DNA of 15,100 nt from Candidatus Omnitrophota bacterium (GTDB lineage: Bacteria > Ratteibacteria > UBA8468 > B48-G9 > JAFGKM01), in assembly GCA_023818745.1 (NCBI GenBank), contig JAMWBY010000027.1:1-15100 (forward strand), written 5' to 3'. Position 1 is the stretch's first letter, and each line of letters begins with the position of its first letter. The notes under the pieces were generated by a model. It ran no database searches, was not told where the DNA came from, and saw only the letters and a list, made by a program, of their open reading frames with translations. A program made the translations under genes and the position numbers. Shown here one piece after another: positions 1-6,008 of the stretch.

Positions 1-402
1 GAAGAGATTGATAATAAAATGCTTGTTCATATGCATATAAACAGTCAAGGATATAATGACGGAATAATACTTGGTGGACCTGGGAAATTTGATATTGACC
101 ATGGAGCAAGAATAAATGGGATGAATATTGTGATTGCAAAATTGATTCAGGATTATGGATTTGGTAGATGGAAAGGACATGATATGCAAGTGCGTCCATA
201 TGATAATGAAACCAAAGCAATAGAAAGATTAATTAGAAGTATTTTATCATGGGAAACATGTGAAATGGTTGCAAGAAAAATGAATTTAGAAGAGATTTTA
301 AAATATCTATCTAATAGAGAAACAGATAGAGTAGAGGATATTATGAAAGATATGGTTGCACAAGGATTTAAAATTTTTAAATCCCTTTATGAACAAACTT
401 GA
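1..402 (+). CDS. Xylose-isomerase-like TIM-barrel sugar isomerase, C-terminal part (5' end outside window)
   Basis: The reading frame is open from base 1 with no stop, so this is the last 133 residues of a longer protein; the first ATG at 19 is internal. The visible part resembles the C-terminal half of the xylose isomerase-like TIM-barrel fold. A KFDIDHG segment (residues 29-35) and a KGHDM...RPYDNE segment (about 58-69) look like the late metal-ligand strands of xylose isomerases, where FDQD-like and HFDYKP-like motifs bind two divalent cations. The helix after them (SILSWETCEMVARKM) matches the usual barrel end. It probably interconverts an aldose and a ketose, but the sugar cannot be told; rhamnose or another sugar is as possible as xylose. 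Its 3' end overlaps the Sir2 gene by 14 bases, so the two are probably co-transcribed. The family call is fairly firm; the substrate is unknown. Confidence 0.7.
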   Translation, partial: EEIDNKMLVHMHINSQGYNDGIILGGPGKFDIDHGARINGMNIVIAKLIQDYGFGRWKGHDMQVRPYDNETKAIERLIRSILSWETCEMVARKMNLEEILKYLSNRETDRVEDIMKDMVAQGFKIFKSLYEQT

Positions 403-1183
403 TGAATTTTTAGATTTAATTAAAAATTCAAAATATATAGTTGCATTTACAGGAGCAGGAATATCTACGGAAAGCGGAATACCTCAATTCAGAGGCACAC
501 AGGGTCTATGGGAAAAATATAATCCAGAGATTTATGGAACTTTACCGGGAATAATTTCCCAATTTTTTATTTCTCCTAAAAAAGTTGTTAATTTTATTTA
601 TGATTTTACTTATCCAATCTTAAACTCAAAACCGAACATTTCACATTTAACCCTTGCAAAACTTGAAAATAAAGGTTATTTAAACACAATTATAACCCAA
701 AATATAGATAATTTACATCAGGAAAGTGGAAGTAAAAATGTGATAGAACTTCATGGAAATTTATATAGGTGGATATGTAAAAAATGTAAAAAAGAGGAAG
801 TGATAGAGAAAAATAAATTAAAAGAATTTGTTGAAGAACTTAAAATATTTCAAGGAAGAAGAAATTTAGTAAAACATATTTTAAACTTTATTAAATGTAA
901 ATGTGGCGGTAGGAAAAGACCTGAAATTGTATTTTTTGGGGAATTGCTACCCAAAGATGAATTTATCAAAGCAGAACAGGAAAGTAAAAAATCGGATTTG
1001 TTTATAATTATTGGGACTTCAGGACTTGTTAGACCTGCTTCTGACTTTCCATACATTGCAAAGGAAAATAGGGCAAAAATAATTGAAATAAACAAAGAAA
1101 AAAGTTATTTTGAAAATATATCTGATTTAATATTCAACAGACCTTCTGGAGAAGTTTTAAAGTATATATCTGAAAAAGTTTAA
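389..1183 (+). CDS. NAD-dependent protein deacylase, Sir2 family
   Basis: A sirtuin of 264 residues, the usual size for a bacterial stand-alone enzyme. It would remove acetyl or other acyl groups from protein lysines, consuming NAD and giving nicotinamide and O-acyl-ADP-ribose. Visible motifs, numbered from the ATG at 389: GAGISTESGI (22-31) for NAD binding, TQNIDNLH (103-110), the catalytic histidine in ELHGN (H122), a structural zinc site C130-x2-C133 with C170-x-C172, RPEIVFFGE (178-185) and GTS further on. The frame extends upstream to a TTG at 356. I chose the ATG at 389 because the family N-terminus fits it and the TTG lies deeper in the preceding gene. The second zinc pair is CxC followed by GG. 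The stretch between the pairs is long (about 36 residues) and charged. Which acyl group it prefers cannot be read from the sequence. Confidence 0.93.
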   Translation: MNKLDEFLDLIKNSKYIVAFTGAGISTESGIPQFRGTQGLWEKYNPEIYGTLPGIISQFFISPKKVVNFIYDFTYPILNSKPNISHLTLAKLENKGYLNTIITQNIDNLHQESGSKNVIELHGNLYRWICKKCKKEEVIEKNKLKEFVEELKIFQGRRNLVKHILNFIKCKCGGRKRPEIVFFGELLPKDEFIKAEQESKKSDLFIIIGTSGLVRPASDFPYIAKENRAKIIEINKEKSYFENISDLIFNRPSGEVLKYISEKV

Positions 1184-1197
1184 AAAAGGTGAATCAT

Positions 1198-1953
1198 ATG
1201 AGAAGAGTGTATATAGGCACCGATGCTTACAAAAGTGAAAACATTTTTTTTATTAAAGGAGAAACATATCATTATTTAAAAAATGTTTTAAGATTAAAAA
1301 TAGGAAATGTATTTATTGGATTTGATGGAAGTGGTAAAGAATATGAAATTGAAATTATGGAGATAAAAAAAGGAGTAATTATAGGTAAAATAAAGGTAGA
1401 AATACAGGTTTATTTTCCTGAAACAGAATTTAATTTGAATCTTTTTCAGTGTATTCCCAAAAGTGAAAAATTTGAATTTATAATAAGAGAAACAACACAA
1501 TTAGGGATCAAAAGGATAGTTCCTGTTTTAAGTAAAAGAGTAATAGTTAAAATTCAAAAAGAAAGGATTGAAAACAAAATTAACCGTTGGGAAAAAATTG
1601 CTAAAGAATCTGCAAAAGTTTCGGGTAGAACATTTATACCAGAAATTTCAAAACCAGCAAAATTTGAAGATTGTATAAAAGAACCAAAAGATTATGGAAT
1701 TATATTCTGGGAGGGAGAAAGAAAAAACACAATAAAAGATTTTTTCAGAAATTTAAATGGAGACAGCATTAAAAATAAAAAAATAAATGTTTTTATTGGG
1801 CCGGAGGGTGGATTTGACAAAGAAGAAATTGAAATTGCAAAGAATTATAATTATTTCGTTGCATCTTTAGGTAAAAGAATTTTAAAAGTAGAAACAGCAA
1901 GTGTCATTAGTATAGGTATTTTAATTTATGAACTTGAAAATTTATATAAATGA
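1198..1953 (+). CDS. rsmE: 16S rRNA (uracil-1498-N3)-methyltransferase RsmE
   Basis: A SPOUT-class methyltransferase of 251 residues, the normal family length. It methylates N3 of U1498 in 16S rRNA using S-adenosylmethionine. The N-terminus (MRRVYIG..., then HYLKNVLRLKIGN) is the PUA-like RNA-binding part. The catalytic part shows QCIPKSEKFEFIIRE followed by TQLGIKRIVPV, then FIGPEGGFDKEEIE and LGKRILKVETASV, the conserved trefoil-knot motifs that hold the cofactor. A GTG at 1189 gives a three-residue longer frame, but AAGGTG at 1186-1191 is a ribosome-binding site placed six bases before the ATG at 1198, which supports that start. It follows the Sir2 gene by 14 bases and overlaps the next gene by four bases (ATGA). 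Confidence 0.95.
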   Translation: MRRVYIGTDAYKSENIFFIKGETYHYLKNVLRLKIGNVFIGFDGSGKEYEIEIMEIKKGVIIGKIKVEIQVYFPETEFNLNLFQCIPKSEKFEFIIRETTQLGIKRIVPVLSKRVIVKIQKERIENKINRWEKIAKESAKVSGRTFIPEISKPAKFEDCIKEPKDYGIIFWEGERKNTIKDFFRNLNGDSIKNKKINVFIGPEGGFDKEEIEIAKNYNYFVASLGKRILKVETASVISIGILIYELENLYK

Positions 1954-2657
1954 ATCTTACTTTAATATTTTTAACTTCATTTCTTATTGGCTTTTCAGGT
2001 GCGATAAGTCCAGGACCTCTTCTTGCAATTACAGTTGAAGAAACAATAAAAAGGAACTATAAAGCAGGTCCACTTATAATAATAGGTCATTCAATACTTG
2101 AACTTCTAATGGTAATTTTTTTAATTATAGGAATTGGTGAGTTTTTAAAAAAAGAGATTGTTCAAAATTATTTAAATATCTTTGGAGGATTTTTTTTAAT
2201 CTGTTTTGGTGTTTTAACTTTAATTTCAATAAAAAATATAAATCTATGCTTTTCAAAAATTTCCCAAAATAATTATTCTCTTATTTTTAAAGGAATTTTT
2301 GTAAGTATAAGTAATCCTTACTGGACGATATGGTGGGTCACAATAGGTATTATTTATCTTTCTTTTGCACTTCCTTATGGATTTTTAGGTATCTTTTTAT
2401 TTTTTGTTGGACATATTTCTTCTGATTTTTTATGGTATAGTTTTGTTTCATATTTTTTACATAAAGGTAAAAAATTGATTAAAGAAAGATATTTAAAATT
2501 TTTATCTGGTCTTTTTGGAATTTTTTTAATTTGTTTTGGAATATTTCTAATTAGCAGAGTTGGCCCTCACAATAATTATTTAGAAAGGCCGCATCTTGAA
2601 CAGATTTTTATACCACTTGAATCAATTATAAAAGTTGACATTTTTCCTTCACAATGA
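1950..2657 (+). CDS. LysE/RhtB-family amino-acid exporter
   Basis: An integral membrane protein of 235 residues with about six hydrophobic segments (roughly 3-25, 40-62, 72-94, 112-138, 142-165 and 184-203). SPGP at 20-23, GH at 46-47 in the second segment, and SNPYW at 121-125 are hallmarks of the LysE/RhtB exporters, which move amino acids or similar small metabolites out of the cell. The substrate cannot be assigned. The start overlaps the rsmE stop as ATGA. Family members usually end near residue 205-210, just after the last membrane segment. Here a hydrophilic tail of about 27 residues follows, and it is exactly the stretch that lies antisense to the zinc-ribbon gene on the other strand. 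The tail therefore looks like recent read-on past an older stop, not a family domain. Confidence 0.87.
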   Translation: MNLTLIFLTSFLIGFSGAISPGPLLAITVEETIKRNYKAGPLIIIGHSILELLMVIFLIIGIGEFLKKEIVQNYLNIFGGFFLICFGVLTLISIKNINLCFSKISQNNYSLIFKGIFVSISNPYWTIWWVTIGIIYLSFALPYGFLGIFLFFVGHISSDFLWYSFVSYFLHKGKKLIKERYLKFLSGLFGIFLICFGIFLISRVGPHNNYLERPHLEQIFIPLESIIKVDIFPSQ

Positions 2658-2821
2658 GGACATTTTTCTTTCCAGACGAATTCAATAGGTGGCTTACATT
2701 TTATTTCATTTTTACAATAAATGCACCTAATACAATCTTTAAGAATTTCAAAAATAGCCACATCTCCTTTTGTGCATTTACAGTAAAGTCCTTCTATTCT
2801 ATCATTATAAATTTCTACCAT
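2576..2821 (-). CDS. Small cysteine-rich zinc-ribbon protein of unknown function
   Basis: An 81-residue protein with ten cysteines: C14, C16, C30, C33, C36, C42, C54, C57, C74 and C77. The C-terminal CPHC (54-57) and CSRCG (74-78) pairs are a standard zinc-ribbon layout. The earlier CxC and CxxCxxC cluster could hold a second metal ion or an iron-sulfur cluster. The frame opens at an ATG at 2827, but AAGGAG at 2828-2833 touches that codon directly. It sits six bases before the next ATG at 2821, which I take as the start. It lies 11 bases after the DUF3786 gene and is the last gene of the acsC-acsE run, so a role around that enzyme system is possible but only by association. Residues 55-81 are coded antisense to the exporter gene's end. 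I do not recognise a named family. Confidence 0.7.
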   Translation of the reverse strand: MVEIYNDRIEGLYCKCTKGDVAIFEILKDCIRCIYCKNEIKCKPPIEFVWKEKCPHCEGKMSTFIIDSSGIKICSRCGLSK

Positions 2822-2832
2822 ACTCATCTCCT

Positions 2833-3396
2833 TTAGAGAATTTTTGAGACGACTATTTCTCCAATAATTGCAAGGTCTTCAATCTCAAAAATCTTACTGC
2901 TTGTTTTATTGAAAAAAACTTTTAAATCTGCTGGAAATTCCTGATCTTCAGGTAGAATCTCAAAAATAAAAAATATGTCAGGAAAAATATTTATCCTAAC
3001 AGAATAATCAGAAATCTTTGTTCCACCAATTCCAACCATTTTTTCTACAAAATCATCAGGTCTTTTCCCATATTTTTCAATTAAGGGTTTATGAATTCTT
3101 GAATAGATAGATGGAAAATAAAAGGTTCCTTCAGGAAGGTCTTTAAAAGTTATAATTCCGTTGGGATTAGTTTTACATTCTTTGGATAAATAATGTAAAA
3201 TCAAAACTTTTTCTCTATCATCTATATTTGGATAAAATTTACCACTTTTTAAATCTATTTCTATTCTCTCGTTAAAATAAAATGTAAAAATTTTATTCTC
3301 TTTAAATTCAACATATTTTTTAATTTTTCCTTTTTCAGCAATTTTTTTTATCTCTTCAAAACTTCTATTGAAAACCTCTATAAGTGACTTTTCCAT
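2833..3396 (-). CDS. DUF3786 domain protein
   Basis: A 187-residue soluble protein with no signal peptide or membrane segment. It matches my recollection of the DUF3786 pattern. There is an early helix (residues 1-25), then a short beta-rich part, then LILHYLSKE (about 65-73), TFKDLPEGTFYFPS (about 83-96), a GGTK turn near 124, FPDIFFIFEILPEDQEFPADLKVFF in the C-terminal third, and a final EDLAIIGEIVVSKIL helix. No catalytic motif is evident and there are no cysteine clusters. Members of this family occur mainly in anaerobes, often beside corrinoid-protein or acetyl-CoA synthase genes, but the function is unknown. Here it starts one base after the acsE stop, so it is almost certainly translated with acsE. 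A role in handling the corrinoid protein or its methyl transfer is an inference from this position only. Confidence 0.78.
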   Translation of the reverse strand: MEKSLIEVFNRSFEEIKKIAEKGKIKKYVEFKENKIFTFYFNERIEIDLKSGKFYPNIDDREKVLILHYLSKECKTNPNGIITFKDLPEGTFYFPSIYSRIHKPLIEKYGKRPDDFVEKMVGIGGTKISDYSVRINIFPDIFFIFEILPEDQEFPADLKVFFNKTSSKIFEIEDLAIIGEIVVSKIL

Positions 3397-3397
3397 T

Positions 3398-4273
3398 TTA
3401 AAGTTTTAAATATGAATCAGAATAAATTGATTTTCCCTGTAATATATAAACTGTCTTCACATAATTCTTTTCTTCTTCGTTTAGATTTGAAATATCTATT
3501 TCTTCATCCATCGCTTTCCAAATTAGATTTTTGATATTCTCTTTTTCTCCCCTTATTATAGAAATCAATTCCTTATCATAAGCATCAACAATTGCACTAT
3601 TCATTCCATATTTCAAAAGCATAGTAAGATATGTTCTATTTATTAGTCCTCTTAATTCATTTAAAGCACCATTTGACACATTTGAAAGTCCACAGGTTGC
3701 ATTACAATCAGGAAAAAGTTCTTTAAACATTTTCATAAATTCAAGGACCGAAACCACCTGTTCCTGTTGGAATCTGACAGGAAGGACAATTGGGTCAAAA
3801 AAAACAGAAGAATGGGGTATTCCATATTCATCTATTTTGGCAAGAAAGTTTGCTGCAATTGCACCTCTTTCATTTTCATCTCTTGGCATACCTTCTTTTC
3901 CAAGAAGTAATCCAATAAATTTACAGTTATATTTTTTTACAAGAGGAAGAAGTTCTTCCATCCTTTCTTCTGTTGCCTGAATAGAATTTATAATTGCTTT
4001 TTCTCCTTCTATTTCAAGCCCAACTTTTAATGCAGAAATATTTGTTGTATCAAGGGATAAGGGTAAATCGCAAACTTCTTTTAATATTTTTATAATCCAT
4101 TCCATTAAAAAAGAACCATCTTTTCTCGCTGGACCAATATTTATATCAAGATAATCTACACCATTATTTTTGCTTTCAATAGCAATTTTCTGTATTATCT
4201 CTTTTTTTCTTTCAATCATTGCAGATTTAATTTTTTTATTCATTATATTTATGTTTTCCCCTATTAAAATCAT
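3398..4273 (-). CDS. acsE: Methyltetrahydrofolate:corrinoid/iron-sulfur protein methyltransferase AcsE
   Basis: AcsE transfers the methyl group of methyl-tetrahydrofolate to the cobalt of the corrinoid iron-sulfur protein in the Wood-Ljungdahl pathway. It is a 291-residue TIM-barrel pterin-binding protein. Visible landmarks are LIGENIN at the N-terminus, LDINIGPA (42-49), LSLDTTN (72-78), INSIQA (95-100), FFDPIVLP (158-165) and GLSNVSNG (195-202); the acidic and asparagine residues in these line the pterin pocket. It ends with a TVY...SIYSDSYLKL stretch like the acetogen enzyme. The frame runs upstream to 4357 inside acsC, but the ATG at 4273 begins exactly at the family N-terminus and has a G-rich ribosome-binding site (AGGGGGG) seven bases ahead. 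Compared with the roughly 262-residue Moorella enzyme (recalled), there are about 30 extra residues near 241-270, before the C-terminal helix. It follows acsC by 14 bases. Confidence 0.93.
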   Translation of the reverse strand: MILIGENINIMNKKIKSAMIERKKEIIQKIAIESKNNGVDYLDINIGPARKDGSFLMEWIIKILKEVCDLPLSLDTTNISALKVGLEIEGEKAIINSIQATEERMEELLPLVKKYNCKFIGLLLGKEGMPRDENERGAIAANFLAKIDEYGIPHSSVFFDPIVLPVRFQQEQVVSVLEFMKMFKELFPDCNATCGLSNVSNGALNELRGLINRTYLTMLLKYGMNSAIVDAYDKELISIIRGEKENIKNLIWKAMDEEIDISNLNEEEKNYVKTVYILQGKSIYSDSYLKL

Positions 4274-4287
4274 ATAAATCCCCCCTT

Positions 4288-5616
4288 TTAAATTTCTACA
4301 CTTTTTAAAAATACAGGAATATGTGCTGCTTCTCTTGGGCCAAGGATAATCTTCCAATCAGGTAATTCTTCCTCAAGTTCCCCATAAATTTGAGCAACCA
4401 CCCCTGGAATTATAAGAACCTTTTTATTAACTTTTTCTCCTATTTTAGTTTTCTTAACAAGCGCTGCAATTGTTTCAGCATTAAATTTATCTGCTGCCCA
4501 AGCAGTTAAAACTGATAAACCTTCTGTATCTTGGATAAGTAAATATGCAGGAATTTTTGAATTTTCAATTTCTCCTGCGACAATAAAATAGGTAAGTGAA
4601 AAATTTGTGGTTATAAAAACAGGAGAATTTTCATCAGGTTTTCCTATTTCATAAACTCCTTCAGGCGTTGTCATAGGTCTCTGTGGGTCTGTAAATATGT
4701 TAAGTCGTTCAATTAAAAGAGGATATAAAACTTCTCCATTTATTTTAGAAAGTAAAACAATGCTTCCATATTTGGCTATAAAAATTCCAGCATATATTCC
4801 TTCCTCAAGGTAATTATCTGTTAAAAATGCAGGAATAGTTAGAACAGGATATCCTATCTCTTTTATTTTTTTCAAAATAGCGCCTCTTCTGATAAAAATA
4901 AGATTTTTAAATAAATCTGCAATTTTTTTATTTTCAGGATACAAAATAATATCAGAAATCCCAAAATTCTGTAATTTCTGAATTTTTTGAATAATTTCTT
5001 CTAAATTTTTGCCACTAACAACAACTGGGACATTGAATTCTTTAATAAGTTGAATAATTTCATCTGTTATATTTTGTGAAAATACAATTGGTCTTACATC
5101 TTTAGATAACTTTAAACTATTTTTTAAATTTTCATAATCATCTGTGATCAATATTAAATTTTTTCCTGTTTGATAACATTTATTGACTATTTCAACAAAC
5201 CTTCCTTTACCCGTATCTTGAATACCTATAAATTCCCCTTTTAAAACAACACCAACTCTTTCATATTTAAATTCAATTATATTTTTTATTTCTTTTTCAA
5301 TTTCTTCATCTTTCATATCTTCCTTAATTAAAACACCAATACCCGTTGGATTGTAAAATGTTTTTTCATGTCTATACAAAACAGTTTCACCACCAAGATT
5401 TATTTTTTCTTTATTTCCGACACTAATTGTTTTTATTGGAGGTGCACTTTCAGCAGACAGTTGTTTTTTTGCCTCTTCGCTCACATAAGGACATTGGGAT
5501 AGTTCAGCTTTACCAATTGCAATTTGCATTGCAAAAGCAAGACAGGTAGGATATCCACATTCTTTACAATTTGTTTTTGGCAAAAACTTAAATATATCAA
5601 GTGGTTTTAGAGCCAT
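4288..5616 (-). CDS. acsC: Corrinoid/iron-sulfur protein large (gamma) subunit of CO dehydrogenase/acetyl-CoA synthase
   Basis: AcsC is the cobamide- and Fe4S4-carrying subunit that receives the methyl group from AcsE and delivers it to acetyl-CoA synthase. It has 442 residues, close to the family length. The N-terminal Fe4S4 domain is clear: KTNCKECGYPTC then CPYVSEEA, with cysteines 17, 20, 25 and 42. A TIM-barrel middle follows, and the C-terminal corrinoid-binding domain carries DTEGLSVLTAWAADKF and LIIPGVVAQIYGELEEE, ending in GPREAAHIPVFLKS. A GTG at 5634 would add six residues. The ATG at 5616 fits the family start, and GGAGG lies about five bases before it. This is the first gene of a four-gene minus-strand run (acsC, acsE, DUF3786, zinc ribbon). 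The small subunit AcsD, the synthase and the CO dehydrogenase are not in the window. Confidence 0.95.
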   Translation of the reverse strand: MALKPLDIFKFLPKTNCKECGYPTCLAFAMQIAIGKAELSQCPYVSEEAKKQLSAESAPPIKTISVGNKEKINLGGETVLYRHEKTFYNPTGIGVLIKEDMKDEEIEKEIKNIIEFKYERVGVVLKGEFIGIQDTGKGRFVEIVNKCYQTGKNLILITDDYENLKNSLKLSKDVRPIVFSQNITDEIIQLIKEFNVPVVVSGKNLEEIIQKIQKLQNFGISDIILYPENKKIADLFKNLIFIRRGAILKKIKEIGYPVLTIPAFLTDNYLEEGIYAGIFIAKYGSIVLLSKINGEVLYPLLIERLNIFTDPQRPMTTPEGVYEIGKPDENSPVFITTNFSLTYFIVAGEIENSKIPAYLLIQDTEGLSVLTAWAADKFNAETIAALVKKTKIGEKVNKKVLIIPGVVAQIYGELEEELPDWKIILGPREAAHIPVFLKSVEI

Positions 5617-5732
5617 TTCATCCTCCACTTTCACTTTTTTATTTTTAGTATATCATATTTTTGTCAACATTAAAAATTCCGATTTTAAAAAATGAAAATA
5701 AGTTTAATGACCTATACTATGTGTAGAGGAAA
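5617..5732. promoter_or_regulatory. Divergent intergenic region upstream of acsC and of the 82-residue gene
   Basis: This is the only sizeable gap between divergent genes, so it should hold promoters for both directions. On the minus strand TATACT (5652-5647) could be a -10 element for acsC, with no good -35 at 16-18 bases. On the plus strand TATACT (5713-5718) could be a -10 element, but it would place transcription start almost on the ribosome-binding site. A perfect TTGACA at 5667-5662 on the minus strand has the wrong spacing to either. At this base composition such matches arise easily by chance, so only the region is supported, not exact promoters. No riboswitch-like structure is visible and the space is too short for a cobalamin riboswitch. 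Confidence 0.35.
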
Positions 5733-5981
5733 ATGGAAAAGTGTTTACGATGTACTCAACTTATACACCTTTGGAGTTGTAAATATTATGGAAAGGAGAT
5801 AAATTATGATCCTGAAGAATATCCAAATGCTCAAAAACATTGTGATACACATTTTGGAATGACTGAGCCATTGAGAGCACCAAATAACGAAAAAGTAGCA
5901 GAACTTGTTGGGATTGGAATTAAAAAAGTAATTGATTATATAAAAGAAATAGGAACTAAAAAATTTATTGAAAAAATCTGA
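5733..5981 (+). CDS. Small cysteine-containing protein of unknown function
   Basis: An 82-residue protein in two parts. The N-terminal half has CLRC (cysteines 4 and 7), C16 and C37, with histidines at 12, 36 and 40, a set that could bind zinc or an iron-sulfur cluster. The C-terminal half (about 52-82) is an amphipathic, lysine-rich helical stretch. There is no signal peptide or membrane segment. The ATG at 5733 is preceded by AGAGGA at 5725-5730, closer than usual but the only candidate. The stop is 27 bases before the ceramidase-like gene, which has its own good ribosome-binding site, so both may share a transcript. I do not recognise the family. The strand-consistent frame, ribosome-binding site and ordered cysteines support a real gene. 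Confidence 0.65.
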   Translation: MEKCLRCTQLIHLWSCKYYGKEINYDPEEYPNAQKHCDTHFGMTEPLRAPNNEKVAELVGIGIKKVIDYIKEIGTKKFIEKI

Positions 5982-6008
5982 ACAATTTTTAAAATAAAGG
6001 AGAGTAAA

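Noticed and set aside
356..388. Eleven-residue N-terminal extension of the Sir2 protein from a TTG
   Set aside because: It lies fully within the upstream gene and does not resemble the family N-terminus; the ATG at 389 fits better.
2654..2836. Plus-strand open frame opposite the zinc-ribbon gene
   Set aside because: It is the antisense of a cysteine-patterned gene with a good ribosome-binding site; its own translation is a low-complexity hydrophobic string with no motif.
4274..4357. Longer AcsE start inside acsC
   Set aside because: The 28 extra residues are acsC read in another frame; the ATG at 4273 has a ribosome-binding site and the family N-terminus.
5639..5667. Perfect TTGACA on the minus strand (5667-5662) followed by TATACT, as an acsC promoter
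   Set aside because: The spacing is nine bases instead of about 17, and at 17 bases the sequence is AAATAA. I keep only a low-confidence promoter region.
5617..5732. Cobalamin or other riboswitch upstream of acsC
   Set aside because: The gap is too short and shows no conserved B12-box-like sequence or strong stem-loops.
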